Shown piece after piece: positions 41,611 through 50,278 of a DNA stretch of 64,000 nt (position 1 is its first letter; every line of letters starts with the position of its first letter). The translations under genes and the position numbers were made by a program. Under the pieces are notes generated by a model, which saw only the letters and a list, made by a program, of their open reading frames with translations, was not told the DNA's origin and made no database searches. Source of the stretch: Hydrogenophaga intermedia (GTDB taxonomy: Bacteria; Pseudomonadota; Gammaproteobacteria; Burkholderiales; Burkholderiaceae_C); the NCBI RefSeq assembly GCF_000723405.1, contig NZ_CCAE010000021.1, positions 16,166 through 80,165 of the forward strand, in the 5' to 3' direction.

Positions 41611-42489
41611 TCAGGAAGCAGGCTTCCCACCCGCCGCCGTCCGCAGCGTCTCCGCAATCCACCGTGCATGCGCCACCAGCACCATCCCCCCCGCCACGCG
41701 CCCACTGCCGTTCGCGCCGTTCGGCCCGTTCAGCGTCGCCTGGAAGGTGTTGATGCCCGCCAGGCCCCATTGCCCGTCGATCACCACGAAGGCGGCGCTG
41801 CCCGAGTCGCCCGAGACCAGCGTGGCCTCGCGCGCGGCGCCCAGCGTGCCGTTCACCGGCAGCGCGGGGCCCAGCACGTTGCTCGACAGGTCCGGGCCGT
41901 CGTGGTCGAACAGGTACTGCCAGGGCCGACCCTGCGGGTCGGGCGTGACCGCGTCCACGCGGTTCTCGCCGGTGCCGATGAGGGTGGTGCTGCCGCCGTG
42001 GCTGACGAGGCGGATGGTGTGTCCCAAGAGCGGGCCGGTGTACACGCGCGCGGCACCCATCTCGCGCGGCACCGGCGTTTCCAGCTTCACCAGCGCCAGG
42101 TCGATCTTGTGCGAGATGAACTCCGGGTGCACGTGAACCGCGCTCGCGCGGCTGGAGAAGCCGCCGCCCAGCGGCGTGCGGAACACCACCTCGTGCGGCG
42201 TGGGCACCGCACCGTTGACGACGTGCGCGGCCGTGATGAGCCACTGCCGCTGGATCACCACCGCGGACACGAGCCGGTTGCCGGCCGAGAGGCTGCCCAC
42301 GGCCGCGGCCGGCGTGTCGGGCGCGGGGTCTGACACACCGGCCCCGCCTTCCAGTGCGGCACTCCAGGGCGTCCAGCAGCACGCGGCGAAGCCCGCAAGG
42401 CCTCGCAACAACAACTGGCGGCGGCGCGGGGCCACGTTACAGACGGCCACACTTTCGCCGCCGACATCATCCGATCGGACCATGCTCAT
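41611..42489 (-). CDS. Exported trypsin-like serine protease
   Basis: A 292-residue S1-family protease. The triad is visible: His89 in LITAAHVVNG, Asp130 in HKIDLALVKL, Ser229 in VSGDSGSAAF. The N-terminus has a twin-arginine-like signal (PRRRQLLLRGLAGFAACC), suggesting Tat export, though the second half of the motif is not ideal. Start at ATG 42489 follows AAGGGA; the ATG two codons on is an alternative. It is divergent from a PEP-CTERM gene, with 189 bases between. The substrate is unknown; processing of surface proteins is one option. Confidence 0.8.
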   Translation of the reverse strand: MSMVRSDDVGGESVAVCNVAPRRRQLLLRGLAGFAACCWTPWSAALEGGAGVSDPAPDTPAAAVGSLSAGNRLVSAVVIQRQWLITAAHVVNGAVPTPHEVVFRTPLGGGFSSRASAVHVHPEFISHKIDLALVKLETPVPREMGAARVYTGPLLGHTIRLVSHGGSTTLIGTGENRVDAVTPDPQGRPWQYLFDHDGPDLSSNVLGPALPVNGTLGAAREATLVSGDSGSAAFVVIDGQWGLAGINTFQATLNGPNGANGSGRVAGGMVLVAHARWIAETLRTAAGGKPAS

Positions 42490-42678
42490 TCCCTTGCAAT
42501 GGCGTTCACGGACACACAGAAACGAATCACGGCCGGGACAATCCCGGCACATGGTTCGTTACCCGTGTCCGCCAACAGGCGCCTGAACTCAAACACAGGG
42601 CATGGCTCGGGTGTAGCGCTCCTTGATGGCCATCTGATGACTCCCCCCTCGGTACGCACCGAAAGAAAGGAAACCGAT

Positions 42679-43326
42679 ATGCAACGCCTTCGATCGATCG
42701 CACGCGCCGCCGCCCTCTCGCTGGGTCTGGCGGTTTCCATGGCCGGTGCCGGCGCGCAGACGCTGGGCGCCAGCGGCGGCGTGTCCGCCGCGCTCGACGC
42801 CGACTTCAACCCGAGCTGGTGGAGCGACGCCTCGTTCGACCTGGGCCAGTTCGACCTGGACAGCATGTGGCAGGGCGCCTCGCTGTTGCTCAGCGGCCCG
42901 GCCTCGCTCAGCTTCAGCTTCGTGGGTGGCGAGTCCACCTACAACAACGCCTTCCTGGCGGGCGGCCAGCGCATCGACAGCCTCGGTGACGGCGGCCTGA
43001 CGCTGGGCGAGTCGTTCACCTACGCGCAGGCCAGCGCCGGCTCGGTGGACTTCGGCTTCCTGTCGAACGGCTGGGGCACGCTGTTCGCCAGCGGCAGCCT
43101 GCGCGTGGGTCTGCTGCTCGCCGCGGACCAGCGCAGCGCCCTGCTCGTCTTCAACGACGCCTACCTGGGCGACGTCGATTTCGACGACATGGTGATCCAC
43201 GTGGCGATCACGCCCGTGCCCGAACCCGAGACGCTGCTGATGTGGGCCGCCGGCCTGGTGGGCCTGGGCGGCTGGCTGCGTCGTCGTCGCGGTCAACATC
43301 GCGCGGTTCGGGCTCTGGCGGTCTGA
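42679..43326 (+). CDS. PEP-CTERM sorting domain protein
   Basis: A 215-residue exported protein, likely processed by XrtB. Signal peptide MQRLRSIARAAALSLGLAVS, cleaved near GAGA-Q, and a good AAGGAAA ribosome site. The C-terminal tag is PVPEPETLLMWAAGLVGLGGWLRRRR, followed by an extra 11 residues (GQHRAVRALAV) after the Arg cluster, longer than usual. The body is Ser/Gly/Asp-rich with Trp, of no known fold. It converges on the next PEP-CTERM gene with 21 bases between. A weak GG-N10-GC promoter-like sequence at 42604-42617 was seen but is not convincing. Confidence 0.88.
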   Translation: MQRLRSIARAAALSLGLAVSMAGAGAQTLGASGGVSAALDADFNPSWWSDASFDLGQFDLDSMWQGASLLLSGPASLSFSFVGGESTYNNAFLAGGQRIDSLGDGGLTLGESFTYAQASAGSVDFGFLSNGWGTLFASGSLRVGLLLAADQRSALLVFNDAYLGDVDFDDMVIHVAITPVPEPETLLMWAAGLVGLGGWLRRRRGQHRAVRALAV

Positions 43327-43347
43327 TCGGGGTAGGCCCGCGTTCGC

Positions 43348-44034
43348 TCAGGCGGACGCGTTGGTGGCGCGGCGGCGGCGAACCGTCACGCCGATCACGC
43401 CCAGGCCGGCCAGCAGCATGGCGATGGTCTCGGGCTCGGGCACGGCGCTCACGCTGATGTTGTCGAGGCGGAACTCGCTCACACCGGCGTAGTCGTTGAT
43501 GTCCACGATGCCGAAGGCCAGGGTGACCGGGCCGCCGGTGAGGAACTGGTAGCTGAACTGGCCGACGCTGGGCAGCAGGCCCAGGGCGAAGGTCTGCACG
43601 ATCTGGCCGTCGATGGCAACGAAGGCCAGGTCTTCGAAGCCGCTCACGCCGATGTCCTGGCTGGTCAGGCCGAACCAGAAGTCCAGCGACAGCGTGTCAC
43701 CCGCGCCCACGTTCAACACCTGCTTCATGGCCGAACCTTCCGCGGCCCAGCCTCCGACGTCCAGGTCGGCCACGTTCACGCCGGCGAAGGGCGCCAGGTC
43801 GTTCACGTCCACGGCGGACACGCCAGAGTGGTTGAAGAATTCCTCGAGATCACCGTCCATGTAGGCGGTGGTCAGCGTGGCGCGCTTGGCCACGCCTTGC
43901 ACGGACACGTCGCCGATGGTCTGCCAGCCGGTGAGGCCGTCGGTGAACGAGCCGTTGGTGACGAGGGCGAATGCGGGGGCGGTACCGGCCACGCACAAGG
44001 CGGCGGCGGCGATCAGTTGGCGAACGGATGTCAT
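43348..44034 (-). CDS. PEP-CTERM sorting domain protein
   Basis: A 228-residue exported protein. Signal peptide MTSVRQLIAAAALCVAGTAPAFA; the body resembles a carbohydrate-binding-like beta-sandwich common in PEP-CTERM proteins (VTNGSFTDGLTGWQTIGDVS ... SLDFWFGLTSQDIG ... FRLDNISVSAVPEPE). C-terminal tag VPEPETIAMLLAGLGVIGVTVRRRR. It lies 45 bases downstream of the 5'-nucleotidase gene on the same strand and is probably co-transcribed with it and the nuclease, putting a surface-sorted protein in the same transcript as two phosphorus-releasing enzymes. Confidence 0.9.
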   Translation of the reverse strand: MTSVRQLIAAAALCVAGTAPAFALVTNGSFTDGLTGWQTIGDVSVQGVAKRATLTTAYMDGDLEEFFNHSGVSAVDVNDLAPFAGVNVADLDVGGWAAEGSAMKQVLNVGAGDTLSLDFWFGLTSQDIGVSGFEDLAFVAIDGQIVQTFALGLLPSVGQFSYQFLTGGPVTLAFGIVDINDYAGVSEFRLDNISVSAVPEPETIAMLLAGLGVIGVTVRRRRATNASA

Positions 44035-44079
44035 GGCTTGCCTTTCAAGCGGATATGAGGAGGAAACAGGAGAAGGGAA

Positions 44080-46395
44080 TCAGGGCGCGGGCGTGGCGAC
44101 GAGGTCGCGGCCGGGAGCGATCTGCGCGGCGGTCAGGCCCTTGAGCGTGATCAGGGGCCGCGCCACGGCGGGGCCGGCGCTGCCGTCGTTGTCGACGAGC
44201 ACCTGCACGCCACCGATCACGTCGGCGAACCGCACATGGCCGCTGGCCACGCCATTGCTGCCCGTCACGCCCAGGCTGACCAGCAGCGGGTTGAGGTCGA
44301 GCTTGTCTTCGTATGGTGTGAAGTCGGTGATGGTGTCGCCCGCGTCGCGCACGCTGGTGTAGCGGAACACGTCGCCACCGGCGCCGCCGGTGAGGGTGTC
44401 GGCACCGGCACCGCCGGTGATCACGTCGTCGCCGGCCGTGCCGACCAGGGTGTCGCGCGCGCCGGTGCCGTTGATGGCGATGCCCGGTGTGGCCTGCGCC
44501 ACCGCCAGGTCGATGAGGCGGCCATGGCGGTCGAAGGCGTTCTCGGCGCCGTACAGGTTGGCGGTGATCTCATCGCCGTCGGCGGCGTTGTCACGCTGCA
44601 GACCGCCCTGGGCCTTGGGCGCCTTGATGAAGTTGGCGAAGGCTTCCTGGTAGCTCACCGTGCTCACCGCGTTCTCGAACACCACGTTGTTGGCCGCGAA
44701 GGGGTAGCCGTCGCCGCCGTTGGCGGTGAAGTCGATGGTGGCGAAGGAGAAGGTGCGCGGCGATACAACGGCGCCGTTGTCCACCAGCACGGTGCCGTCG
44801 TCCAGCACGATGCGGCGGATGCGCTGGCCGGTGCCCAGGGTGGTGCGCGCGGCTTGCGTGGTGTCGTAGGTCACCTGCATGCCCGAGATCTGGGCGAAGC
44901 GGCCCTGCGGCGAGCCGGTGGGCGTGGAGGCGGCCACCGAGTGCTCCATCAGGTCCTTGAGCTGGGTGGCGTTCATCACCGGCGCGCGCTTGACCAGGTT
45001 GGTGAAGGGCAGCACGTTGAAGGTGTCGCCGGTGGTGACATTGCCGGGGCCGCCGATGTTGGTGCGGATGCCGCCGCCGTTCTGGATGGCGACGTCGGCA
45101 TTGCCCTGGAAGCGCATGGCGTCGGCCACCAGGTTGCCGAGGTTGATGTCGGCGTTGCGCACGCCTTCGACGTACTGGCAGGGAGCGGCCGGGCAGGCGG
45201 CGTGCGTGGGACCGTTGAGCTGCACGCCGGTGGTGCCGAGCACCTGCGCGTTCAGCGCAGCGATGTAGCCCAGCACGGGGGTGACCACCTGCGCGTTGAT
45301 GGTGGCATCACCCGTGACGCGGTCGGCGTCGGCGGCGGCGCCGCTGACGCGAATCATCTTCGAGCCGATGAGGCCCGCCACGCGGCCGGTGCTGTCGTTC
45401 ACGTCGAGCTGCACCTCGCCCACGTAGCGGTTGCCGAAGTGGCCGGTGACCAGGCGCACGGTCTGGCCGTCGGCGTCCAGCACCTCGACCGGGTGCGTGG
45501 TGAAACTGGCCGCGACGCCGCCGTTGATGAGCAGGTCGTCCGGGTCGGTCATGAGCTCGTGACCGCCGCCGGAGATGACCAGGTCCACGCCGCGCAGGCC
45601 GGGAATCATCACGGTGCGCTCGTTCTGCGCGTTCTGCAGGTGGCTCATCACCACCACCACGCCCACGCCCTGGTTGTTGCGCAGGTCGTCGATCTCGGCC
45701 TGCACCAGGGGCAACAGGGCCTGCAGGTTCTGCAGCTCGCTGTTGGCGGCGCTCCAGTTCTTCATGAGGCCGGCCGGCGGGGAGGAGATGCTGGGCAGCA
45801 GCGGCGTGGTGACGCCGATGACGCCGACTTTCTTGCCACCCGCGGTGGTGAACACCTTGGAGGCCGAAACCTTGCCCTGTGCCTCCAGAGCGGCGAGCTC
45901 GGGCGTGGCGGAGAAGTCGAGGTTGACGGAGAGGTAGGTGGTGCCCGAGACCTCGGCGAAGCGCGCGGCCACGGGGCCGGTGTTGTCCAGGTCGAACTCG
46001 TGGTTGCCGAAGGTGGTGGCGTCCACGCCGATGAGGCGGATGGCGATGGCGTCGTAGAAGTCCTGGCCACCGTCGGGGTGCGCGTTGGTGAGGTTGACGA
46101 AGCTGGCCGTCAGGCGCGGGCCGGGCAGGAAGGAGTCACCGGCGTTGAGGGTGAGCACGGTTCCCGGGGCGGCGGCCTTGCGGTTGGCGACGACCGTGGC
46201 GAGGCGGTCCACGCCACCGTAGAAGGAGATGGCCTGGCCGGCGTCGTCGCGCAGGTTGCCCTGCGCGGAGATGAGCCAGGACTCCTGGTCGCCCAGGTGC
46301 AGGATGGTCAGGGTCTCGGCCTGCACGGCGCTCAGGCTGCCGGCGAGCATGAGCGACGCGGCGAGCGCGCCCAGGCGGTGGTTGAAGGTCTTCAT
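44080..46395 (-). CDS. Exported 5'-nucleotidase with RTX-type C-terminus
   Basis: A 771-residue UshA-like enzyme that would release phosphate from nucleotides outside the cytoplasm. Signal peptide MKTFNHRLGALAASLMLAGSLSAVQA. The metallophosphatase domain begins LTILHLGDQESWL, with metal sites FGNHEFDLDN and VVVMSHLQN and DLVISGGGHE; the canonical first motif HxxDxH is altered to HLGDQE. The 5'-nucleotidase C-terminal domain (~400-610) contains NADINLGNLVADAMRF. The last ~140 residues have RTX nonapeptides (DTLVGTAGDDVITGGAGADTL split over two repeats) and a type I secretion-like tail. It follows the nuclease gene by 26 bases. Confidence 0.88.
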   Translation of the reverse strand: MKTFNHRLGALAASLMLAGSLSAVQAETLTILHLGDQESWLISAQGNLRDDAGQAISFYGGVDRLATVVANRKAAAPGTVLTLNAGDSFLPGPRLTASFVNLTNAHPDGGQDFYDAIAIRLIGVDATTFGNHEFDLDNTGPVAARFAEVSGTTYLSVNLDFSATPELAALEAQGKVSASKVFTTAGGKKVGVIGVTTPLLPSISSPPAGLMKNWSAANSELQNLQALLPLVQAEIDDLRNNQGVGVVVVMSHLQNAQNERTVMIPGLRGVDLVISGGGHELMTDPDDLLINGGVAASFTTHPVEVLDADGQTVRLVTGHFGNRYVGEVQLDVNDSTGRVAGLIGSKMIRVSGAAADADRVTGDATINAQVVTPVLGYIAALNAQVLGTTGVQLNGPTHAACPAAPCQYVEGVRNADINLGNLVADAMRFQGNADVAIQNGGGIRTNIGGPGNVTTGDTFNVLPFTNLVKRAPVMNATQLKDLMEHSVAASTPTGSPQGRFAQISGMQVTYDTTQAARTTLGTGQRIRRIVLDDGTVLVDNGAVVSPRTFSFATIDFTANGGDGYPFAANNVVFENAVSTVSYQEAFANFIKAPKAQGGLQRDNAADGDEITANLYGAENAFDRHGRLIDLAVAQATPGIAINGTGARDTLVGTAGDDVITGGAGADTLTGGAGGDVFRYTSVRDAGDTITDFTPYEDKLDLNPLLVSLGVTGSNGVASGHVRFADVIGGVQVLVDNDGSAGPAVARPLITLKGLTAAQIAPGRDLVATPAP

Positions 46396-46421
46396 GGAAT
46401 GCTCCGTTGGATGGATGGTGT

Positions 46422-49400
46422 TCAAAGGCCTGCGTCGCGGGCGGGCTGGAACTGCGCGGCGGTCATGCCTTGCAGCACCACCAGCGGGCGGGCCACGCCG
46501 CTGCCGGTGCTGCCGTCGCTGTCGATCTGCACGCTCAGGCCGGCGGGCGTGTCCACCAGACGCACCACGCCCTGGGCGATGGCGGTGGTGGGGTCAGCGT
46601 CGAGGGAGGTCAGCAGGGCCGACAGGTCGAGGCGATCGGTGCCCGGCGCGAAGTCGGTGATGGTGTCGATGCCATCGCGCAGGCTGGCGTAGACAAACTC
46701 GTCCGAGCCGGCGCCTCCGGTCAGCGTGTCGGCCCCCGTGCCGCCGGTGATGCGGTCGTCGCCCGCCGTGCCGACCAGGGTGTCGCGGTTGCCGCCGCCG
46801 TTGATGGCTTTCATCAGCGACAGGCCCAGCACCACGGGGTCGTGGTCCGAGGAGCGGTAGACCGTGGAGCTGTAGTAGTCCGGGCCGCAGGTCGCGCAGG
46901 CGGGCTGCTTGAACTCCAGGTTGTAGTCGATGATGGAAGGCTCGTCGGCGTTGATCGCCCACAGCGCGGCGCCCGTGACCTTGGTGCTCAGAGAGGCCGT
47001 GGTGAGCGCGTGGTCGAGGTAGCCAGACTCACCGTCGAAGACGTAAGAGTGGCCGAACTCGTTGAAGCGCGCGATCTGATCGACCAGGCCCGCGTTGGTG
47101 AGCGCGAGGATCGGGTCTTCCTTGCCGTAGGCGTTGAGGTCGCCGACCACGGCCACGTCCCCGGTGGTGGCCTGGAGCTGTCCGATGAACTGCATCAGCG
47201 CCTGCGCCTGCTGCACGCGCGAGGCGTTGTAGCAGCCCTGGCCGTCACCCGCGTCGACGTTGCCGCCGCTCGGTGCCGGGTCGCAGTTCTTCGACTTGAA
47301 GTGGTTCACGATCACCGCGAAGCGCTCGCCGTTGGGCAGCGCAAAGCTTTGCGCGATGGGCGGGCGGTTGTGCACGGGGTTGCTGTCGGCGAGCGATCCA
47401 CCCACCAGCGCCACGCGCGCCGGCTTGTAGATGATGGCCTGGCGGATCGCGTCGGTGCCGGAGCCCGTGGGCGGCAGGGCCGCGGCGGCCCAGGTGCCGG
47501 CACCGGCGGCCGCGTTGAGGCGGTTCACCAGGTCCTGCGTGGCGCCGTTGCCGTTGTTCTCGATCTCGATCAGGCCGACCACATCGGCGCCCAGGCCGTT
47601 GATGGCGGGAATGATCTTGTCGCGCTGGCGGGTCAGCTCGGCGGCGCTGTCGGCGCCGCGGCAGTCGCTGCGCGTGCCGCTGGGGAAGCAGGACGCGCCG
47701 CTCTGGTCGATGGTGCTGAAGTAGTTCAGCACGTTGAAGCTGGCCACGCGCACGTTGCCACCCACGGCTGGCGGGTTGACCGGGCGCGCATTGCTGCGCA
47801 CGAAGTTCACCGGCTCCGTCGGGTGGATGCGGTAGTCGCTGAGGCCGTCGGTGTTGTTGGTGGCCAGGCCGTAGTCGATGATGCCGGTCACGCCATCGGG
47901 CAGCGTGTCGCCCGCGCGCAGGGTGTTGTTGGCGCCGATGTAGGGCGTGGGGTCGGGGTTCTGCAGCGAGCTGCCGTCGTCCAGCAGGATGCGGCGGCGC
48001 GCGTTGTCGTCGGCCATGGCCAGGGCCTCGGCTGAGTTCGCGGGGTGGCGGTTGGTGGGCTTTTCCAGGCGGCCCTCGGCGGACAGCGTGACCTGGCCGT
48101 AGCGGCCCTGGAAGTAGTTCTGCGAAGCGGTGAGCGGCGAGGCGATGTGCACCAGCATGCCTTCGTAGCGCTCGAGTTCACCCTCTTCGATTTCGGGCAG
48201 CGTGATGACGAGCGGCGCGACGCTGTTGCCCGTGCTGATGAGCGTGGCGCTGCTGTTGACGATCTCGGTGACGGGGCGGGCCACGGCCTGCGCGCCCGAG
48301 CCCACGGCGAACTCGTCCACGGTGCCGGTCACGCGCAGCTCGTTGCCCACGGCCACCACGCCACCCGGCGTGCTGCTGGTGAAGACGAAGATGCCGTCGG
48401 AGGTGGTGGGGTCGCCATCGCCCACCGGGTCTTGCAGGAAGTAGCCGTTGCTGTTGATGCGCGTGACCACGCCGCGCGTGGTAACCTGCTGGCCATCGCG
48501 CGGGCTGGTGGCGCCGTTGCCCTGGATCTGCGGGATGGTGATGAGGCCGCTGACGGTGAGCGAGACCGTGCAGTTGGCGGTCTGCAGTTCGTTGTTGCTG
48601 AAGTTGACCTGCACCGGGTAGGTGCCGGCGGGCACCGTACTGGCCACGGTGATGGTGGCGCTGGCGCTGCCGCCGTCCAGCGTGGCGGGGGTGAAGGACG
48701 AGAGCGAGACACCGGCCTGCACCGCGCCCAGCGTGGCGCCGTTGACCACGCTGTCGCTGTCGCTGGCGGAGACGTTGAAGCTGCCGCCGGTGCCCGTGTC
48801 GAACGCGGCGTTGGCGGGGCAACTCGTGGCGATGGGCGCGTTCACGGTGCCGCCGATGGGCGTGCCGGCGACGTCGATGTCGTCGACGCCGACCCACTCG
48901 TCGTTGCCCGAGGCGTTGGTGGTGAGGATGCGCACCTGCACGTGGGCCTGGTTGTCCACGGCCGCAGGCAGCCCCACGTCCACCGGCGTGGTCTGCGTGG
49001 CCGAGCCCGCGGTGGTGGCGTCGGCCACGAAGCCGGCGGGCACGTTGATGAAGTTGCCCGAGTTGCCGATGCGGTACTGCAGCGCCACGGCCTGCACGGC
49101 GTTGTCGGCGGAGCTGTCCAGGTCGCGCAGCAGGTAGCTCACACGCACGCTCTGCCAGCCGCGCGTGTCCAGGTGCAGCACGATGTGGGGTGCGTGCTGC
49201 GCGTTGGAGCCGGCCAGGGCCACCACGGGGTTGGTGAGCGCGAACTCGGCCACGCCACCGGTCTGGTAGCTCACCGGGTTGGTCTGGTTCACGGTGACGT
49301 TGGGCGTGGTGGCGGGGGCCAGCACGGTCTGCGGGTCAACGCCGCCGGTGGTGGGGCCGGCCACCACGTAGCCGACGATGCCCGGCACGCCGGACCAGTT

Positions 49401-49574
49401 GTTGTTGGCGCTCAGCTGGGCGGCGTTGCTCCAGTCCTGCGCGAACGGCAGGGCCTGGGGCACGTCGGTGGCGAAGGCGGTGAAGGCAGCGCTCGCGCAC
49501 AAGGCCAGGCAGGCGCGCGCGATGAGGGATTGGGGCAGGCGCGCAAGGGCCGCGGGCGGACGCAGGAGGTTCAT
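46422..49574 (-). CDS. ExeM/NucH-family extracellular endonuclease with RTX-type C-terminus
   Basis: A 1050-residue exported nuclease. Signal peptide near residues 1-35 (ending AAFTAFA). The N-terminal third has beta domains, with an OB-like ExeM domain around residues 350-440 (GVVTRINSNGYFLQDPVGDG). The endonuclease/exonuclease/phosphatase domain, ~610-910, includes VRVASFNVLNYFS, VVGLIEIENNG, VVGDLNAYGKEDPI and SSDHDPVVLGL, the metal and catalytic residues of DNase I-like enzymes. The last ~130 residues carry RTX repeats and a tail very similar to that of the 5'-nucleotidase encoded next. It would degrade extracellular DNA for phosphate or biofilm remodelling. Confidence 0.9.
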   Translation of the reverse strand: MNLLRPPAALARLPQSLIARACLALCASAAFTAFATDVPQALPFAQDWSNAAQLSANNNWSGVPGIVGYVVAGPTTGGVDPQTVLAPATTPNVTVNQTNPVSYQTGGVAEFALTNPVVALAGSNAQHAPHIVLHLDTRGWQSVRVSYLLRDLDSSADNAVQAVALQYRIGNSGNFINVPAGFVADATTAGSATQTTPVDVGLPAAVDNQAHVQVRILTTNASGNDEWVGVDDIDVAGTPIGGTVNAPIATSCPANAAFDTGTGGSFNVSASDSDSVVNGATLGAVQAGVSLSSFTPATLDGGSASATITVASTVPAGTYPVQVNFSNNELQTANCTVSLTVSGLITIPQIQGNGATSPRDGQQVTTRGVVTRINSNGYFLQDPVGDGDPTTSDGIFVFTSSTPGGVVAVGNELRVTGTVDEFAVGSGAQAVARPVTEIVNSSATLISTGNSVAPLVITLPEIEEGELERYEGMLVHIASPLTASQNYFQGRYGQVTLSAEGRLEKPTNRHPANSAEALAMADDNARRRILLDDGSSLQNPDPTPYIGANNTLRAGDTLPDGVTGIIDYGLATNNTDGLSDYRIHPTEPVNFVRSNARPVNPPAVGGNVRVASFNVLNYFSTIDQSGASCFPSGTRSDCRGADSAAELTRQRDKIIPAINGLGADVVGLIEIENNGNGATQDLVNRLNAAAGAGTWAAAALPPTGSGTDAIRQAIIYKPARVALVGGSLADSNPVHNRPPIAQSFALPNGERFAVIVNHFKSKNCDPAPSGGNVDAGDGQGCYNASRVQQAQALMQFIGQLQATTGDVAVVGDLNAYGKEDPILALTNAGLVDQIARFNEFGHSYVFDGESGYLDHALTTASLSTKVTGAALWAINADEPSIIDYNLEFKQPACATCGPDYYSSTVYRSSDHDPVVLGLSLMKAINGGGNRDTLVGTAGDDRITGGTGADTLTGGAGSDEFVYASLRDGIDTITDFAPGTDRLDLSALLTSLDADPTTAIAQGVVRLVDTPAGLSVQIDSDGSTGSGVARPLVVLQGMTAAQFQPARDAGL

Positions 49575-49681
49575 GGGATTCCGGTGGAGGTCTCCGGGCG
49601 CCCGGGACAGGCGCCTCCTCAGAGCCGCCGTGAATCATGGTGGCCGAGGATCACGGCAATTCTTCACACACTGTTGCGCGC

Positions 49682-49701
49682 ACTGGTCCGAAAAGACCAT
49701 T
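49682..49701 (-). promoter_or_regulatory. Palindromic candidate operator upstream of the nuclease gene
   Basis: On the minus strand AATGGTCTTTTCGGACCAGT, 108 bases before the nuclease start. It is an imperfect palindrome (AATGGTC / GGACCA) that matches a palindrome 118 bases before the PhoX-like gene. The regulator is unknown. Confidence 0.4.
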
Positions 49702-49760
49702 GCGATCACCGCAAGGTCACGGCAGGGAACCTGAAGGAACCATCTCACTCGTCGGGAGCA

Positions 49761-50087
49761 TCAACCCATGTGGCTGTCGCCCGCGCCCAGCGCCCCGAAC
49801 ATGGAGTCGATCGTGCTGTCGATGCGCTGGCGTTCGTGGTCGGACAGGCCGCGCGCCTGCAGGCTGGCCGCGGACTGGATGTGCTCGATGCGCTGCAGTT
49901 GCGTCAGCGCGTGCGACAGGGTGTCGAGGCGGATGCTGTGCTGCTCGAGGAAGAGCGCCACCTCGGCGTGCTGGAGAAAGCCTTCCAGCGTGATCTGCGA
50001 CGAGCCGTAGCGGCAGCGCAGGTGGTTCAGTGCGCGCACCAGGTTGTCCTGGGCGCTGACGGGTATCGGCGTGGCGCGATCCGACAT
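49761..50087 (-). CDS. Small unknown protein
   Basis: A 108-residue soluble, mostly helical protein (LVRALNHLRCRYGSSQITLEGFLQHAEVALFLEQH...). No signal peptide, membrane helix or known motif. An AGGAGGAG site lies 12 bases before ATG 50087; an in-frame start at 50120 is possible. It sits between the nuclease gene and a PEP-CTERM gene on the same strand, flanked downstream by 186 bases with the candidate operator and upstream by a repeat. Function unknown. Confidence 0.6.
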   Translation of the reverse strand: MSDRATPIPVSAQDNLVRALNHLRCRYGSSQITLEGFLQHAEVALFLEQHSIRLDTLSHALTQLQRIEHIQSAASLQARGLSDHERQRIDSTIDSMFGALGAGDSHMG

Positions 50088-50189
50088 GGCGGTGCGGCTC
50101 CTCCTGTTGGAAGCCGACACCGTAAGCGTGCTGTATTTCGCGGAAATGTCAGCGCGGCGGGAGCCTTTGCAGGCGCCCGCCGCGCAGTA

Positions 50190-50270
50190 GCGCCCCCACG
50201 CTCCGCCGCTGCGCGGGTCGCTGCCCCCCGAGGGGGCTGATCCGCCTTGGGGCGGCCCGGCGGCGGATCG
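50190..50270 (+). repeat. Intergenic palindromic repeat, terminator-like
   Basis: Three hairpins in succession: GCCCCC/GGGGGC (50223-50237), CCGCC/GGCGG (50242-50255), and an enclosing GATCCGCC/GGCGGATC (50239-50269). I recall similar sequences (CCCCCGAGGGGGC followed by TTGGGGCGGCC) recurring between genes of Comamonadaceae genomes. It lies directly after the stop of the PEP-CTERM gene at 50279 and may end its transcript. Confidence 0.65.
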
Positions 50271-50278
50271 CAGGAAGT

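Noticed and set aside
42466..42485. ATGGTCCGATCG at the serine protease start resembling the 52.5 kb palindrome
   Set aside because: It matches only one half-site and lies within codons of the protease gene; chance or coding constraint explains it equally well.
42602..42618. Possible sigma-54 promoter (GG-N10-GC) before a PEP-CTERM gene
   Set aside because: Only the GG and GC positions match, and no comparable sequence was found before the PEP-CTERM gene at 87-881, where TTGGCACCGG has the wrong spacing.
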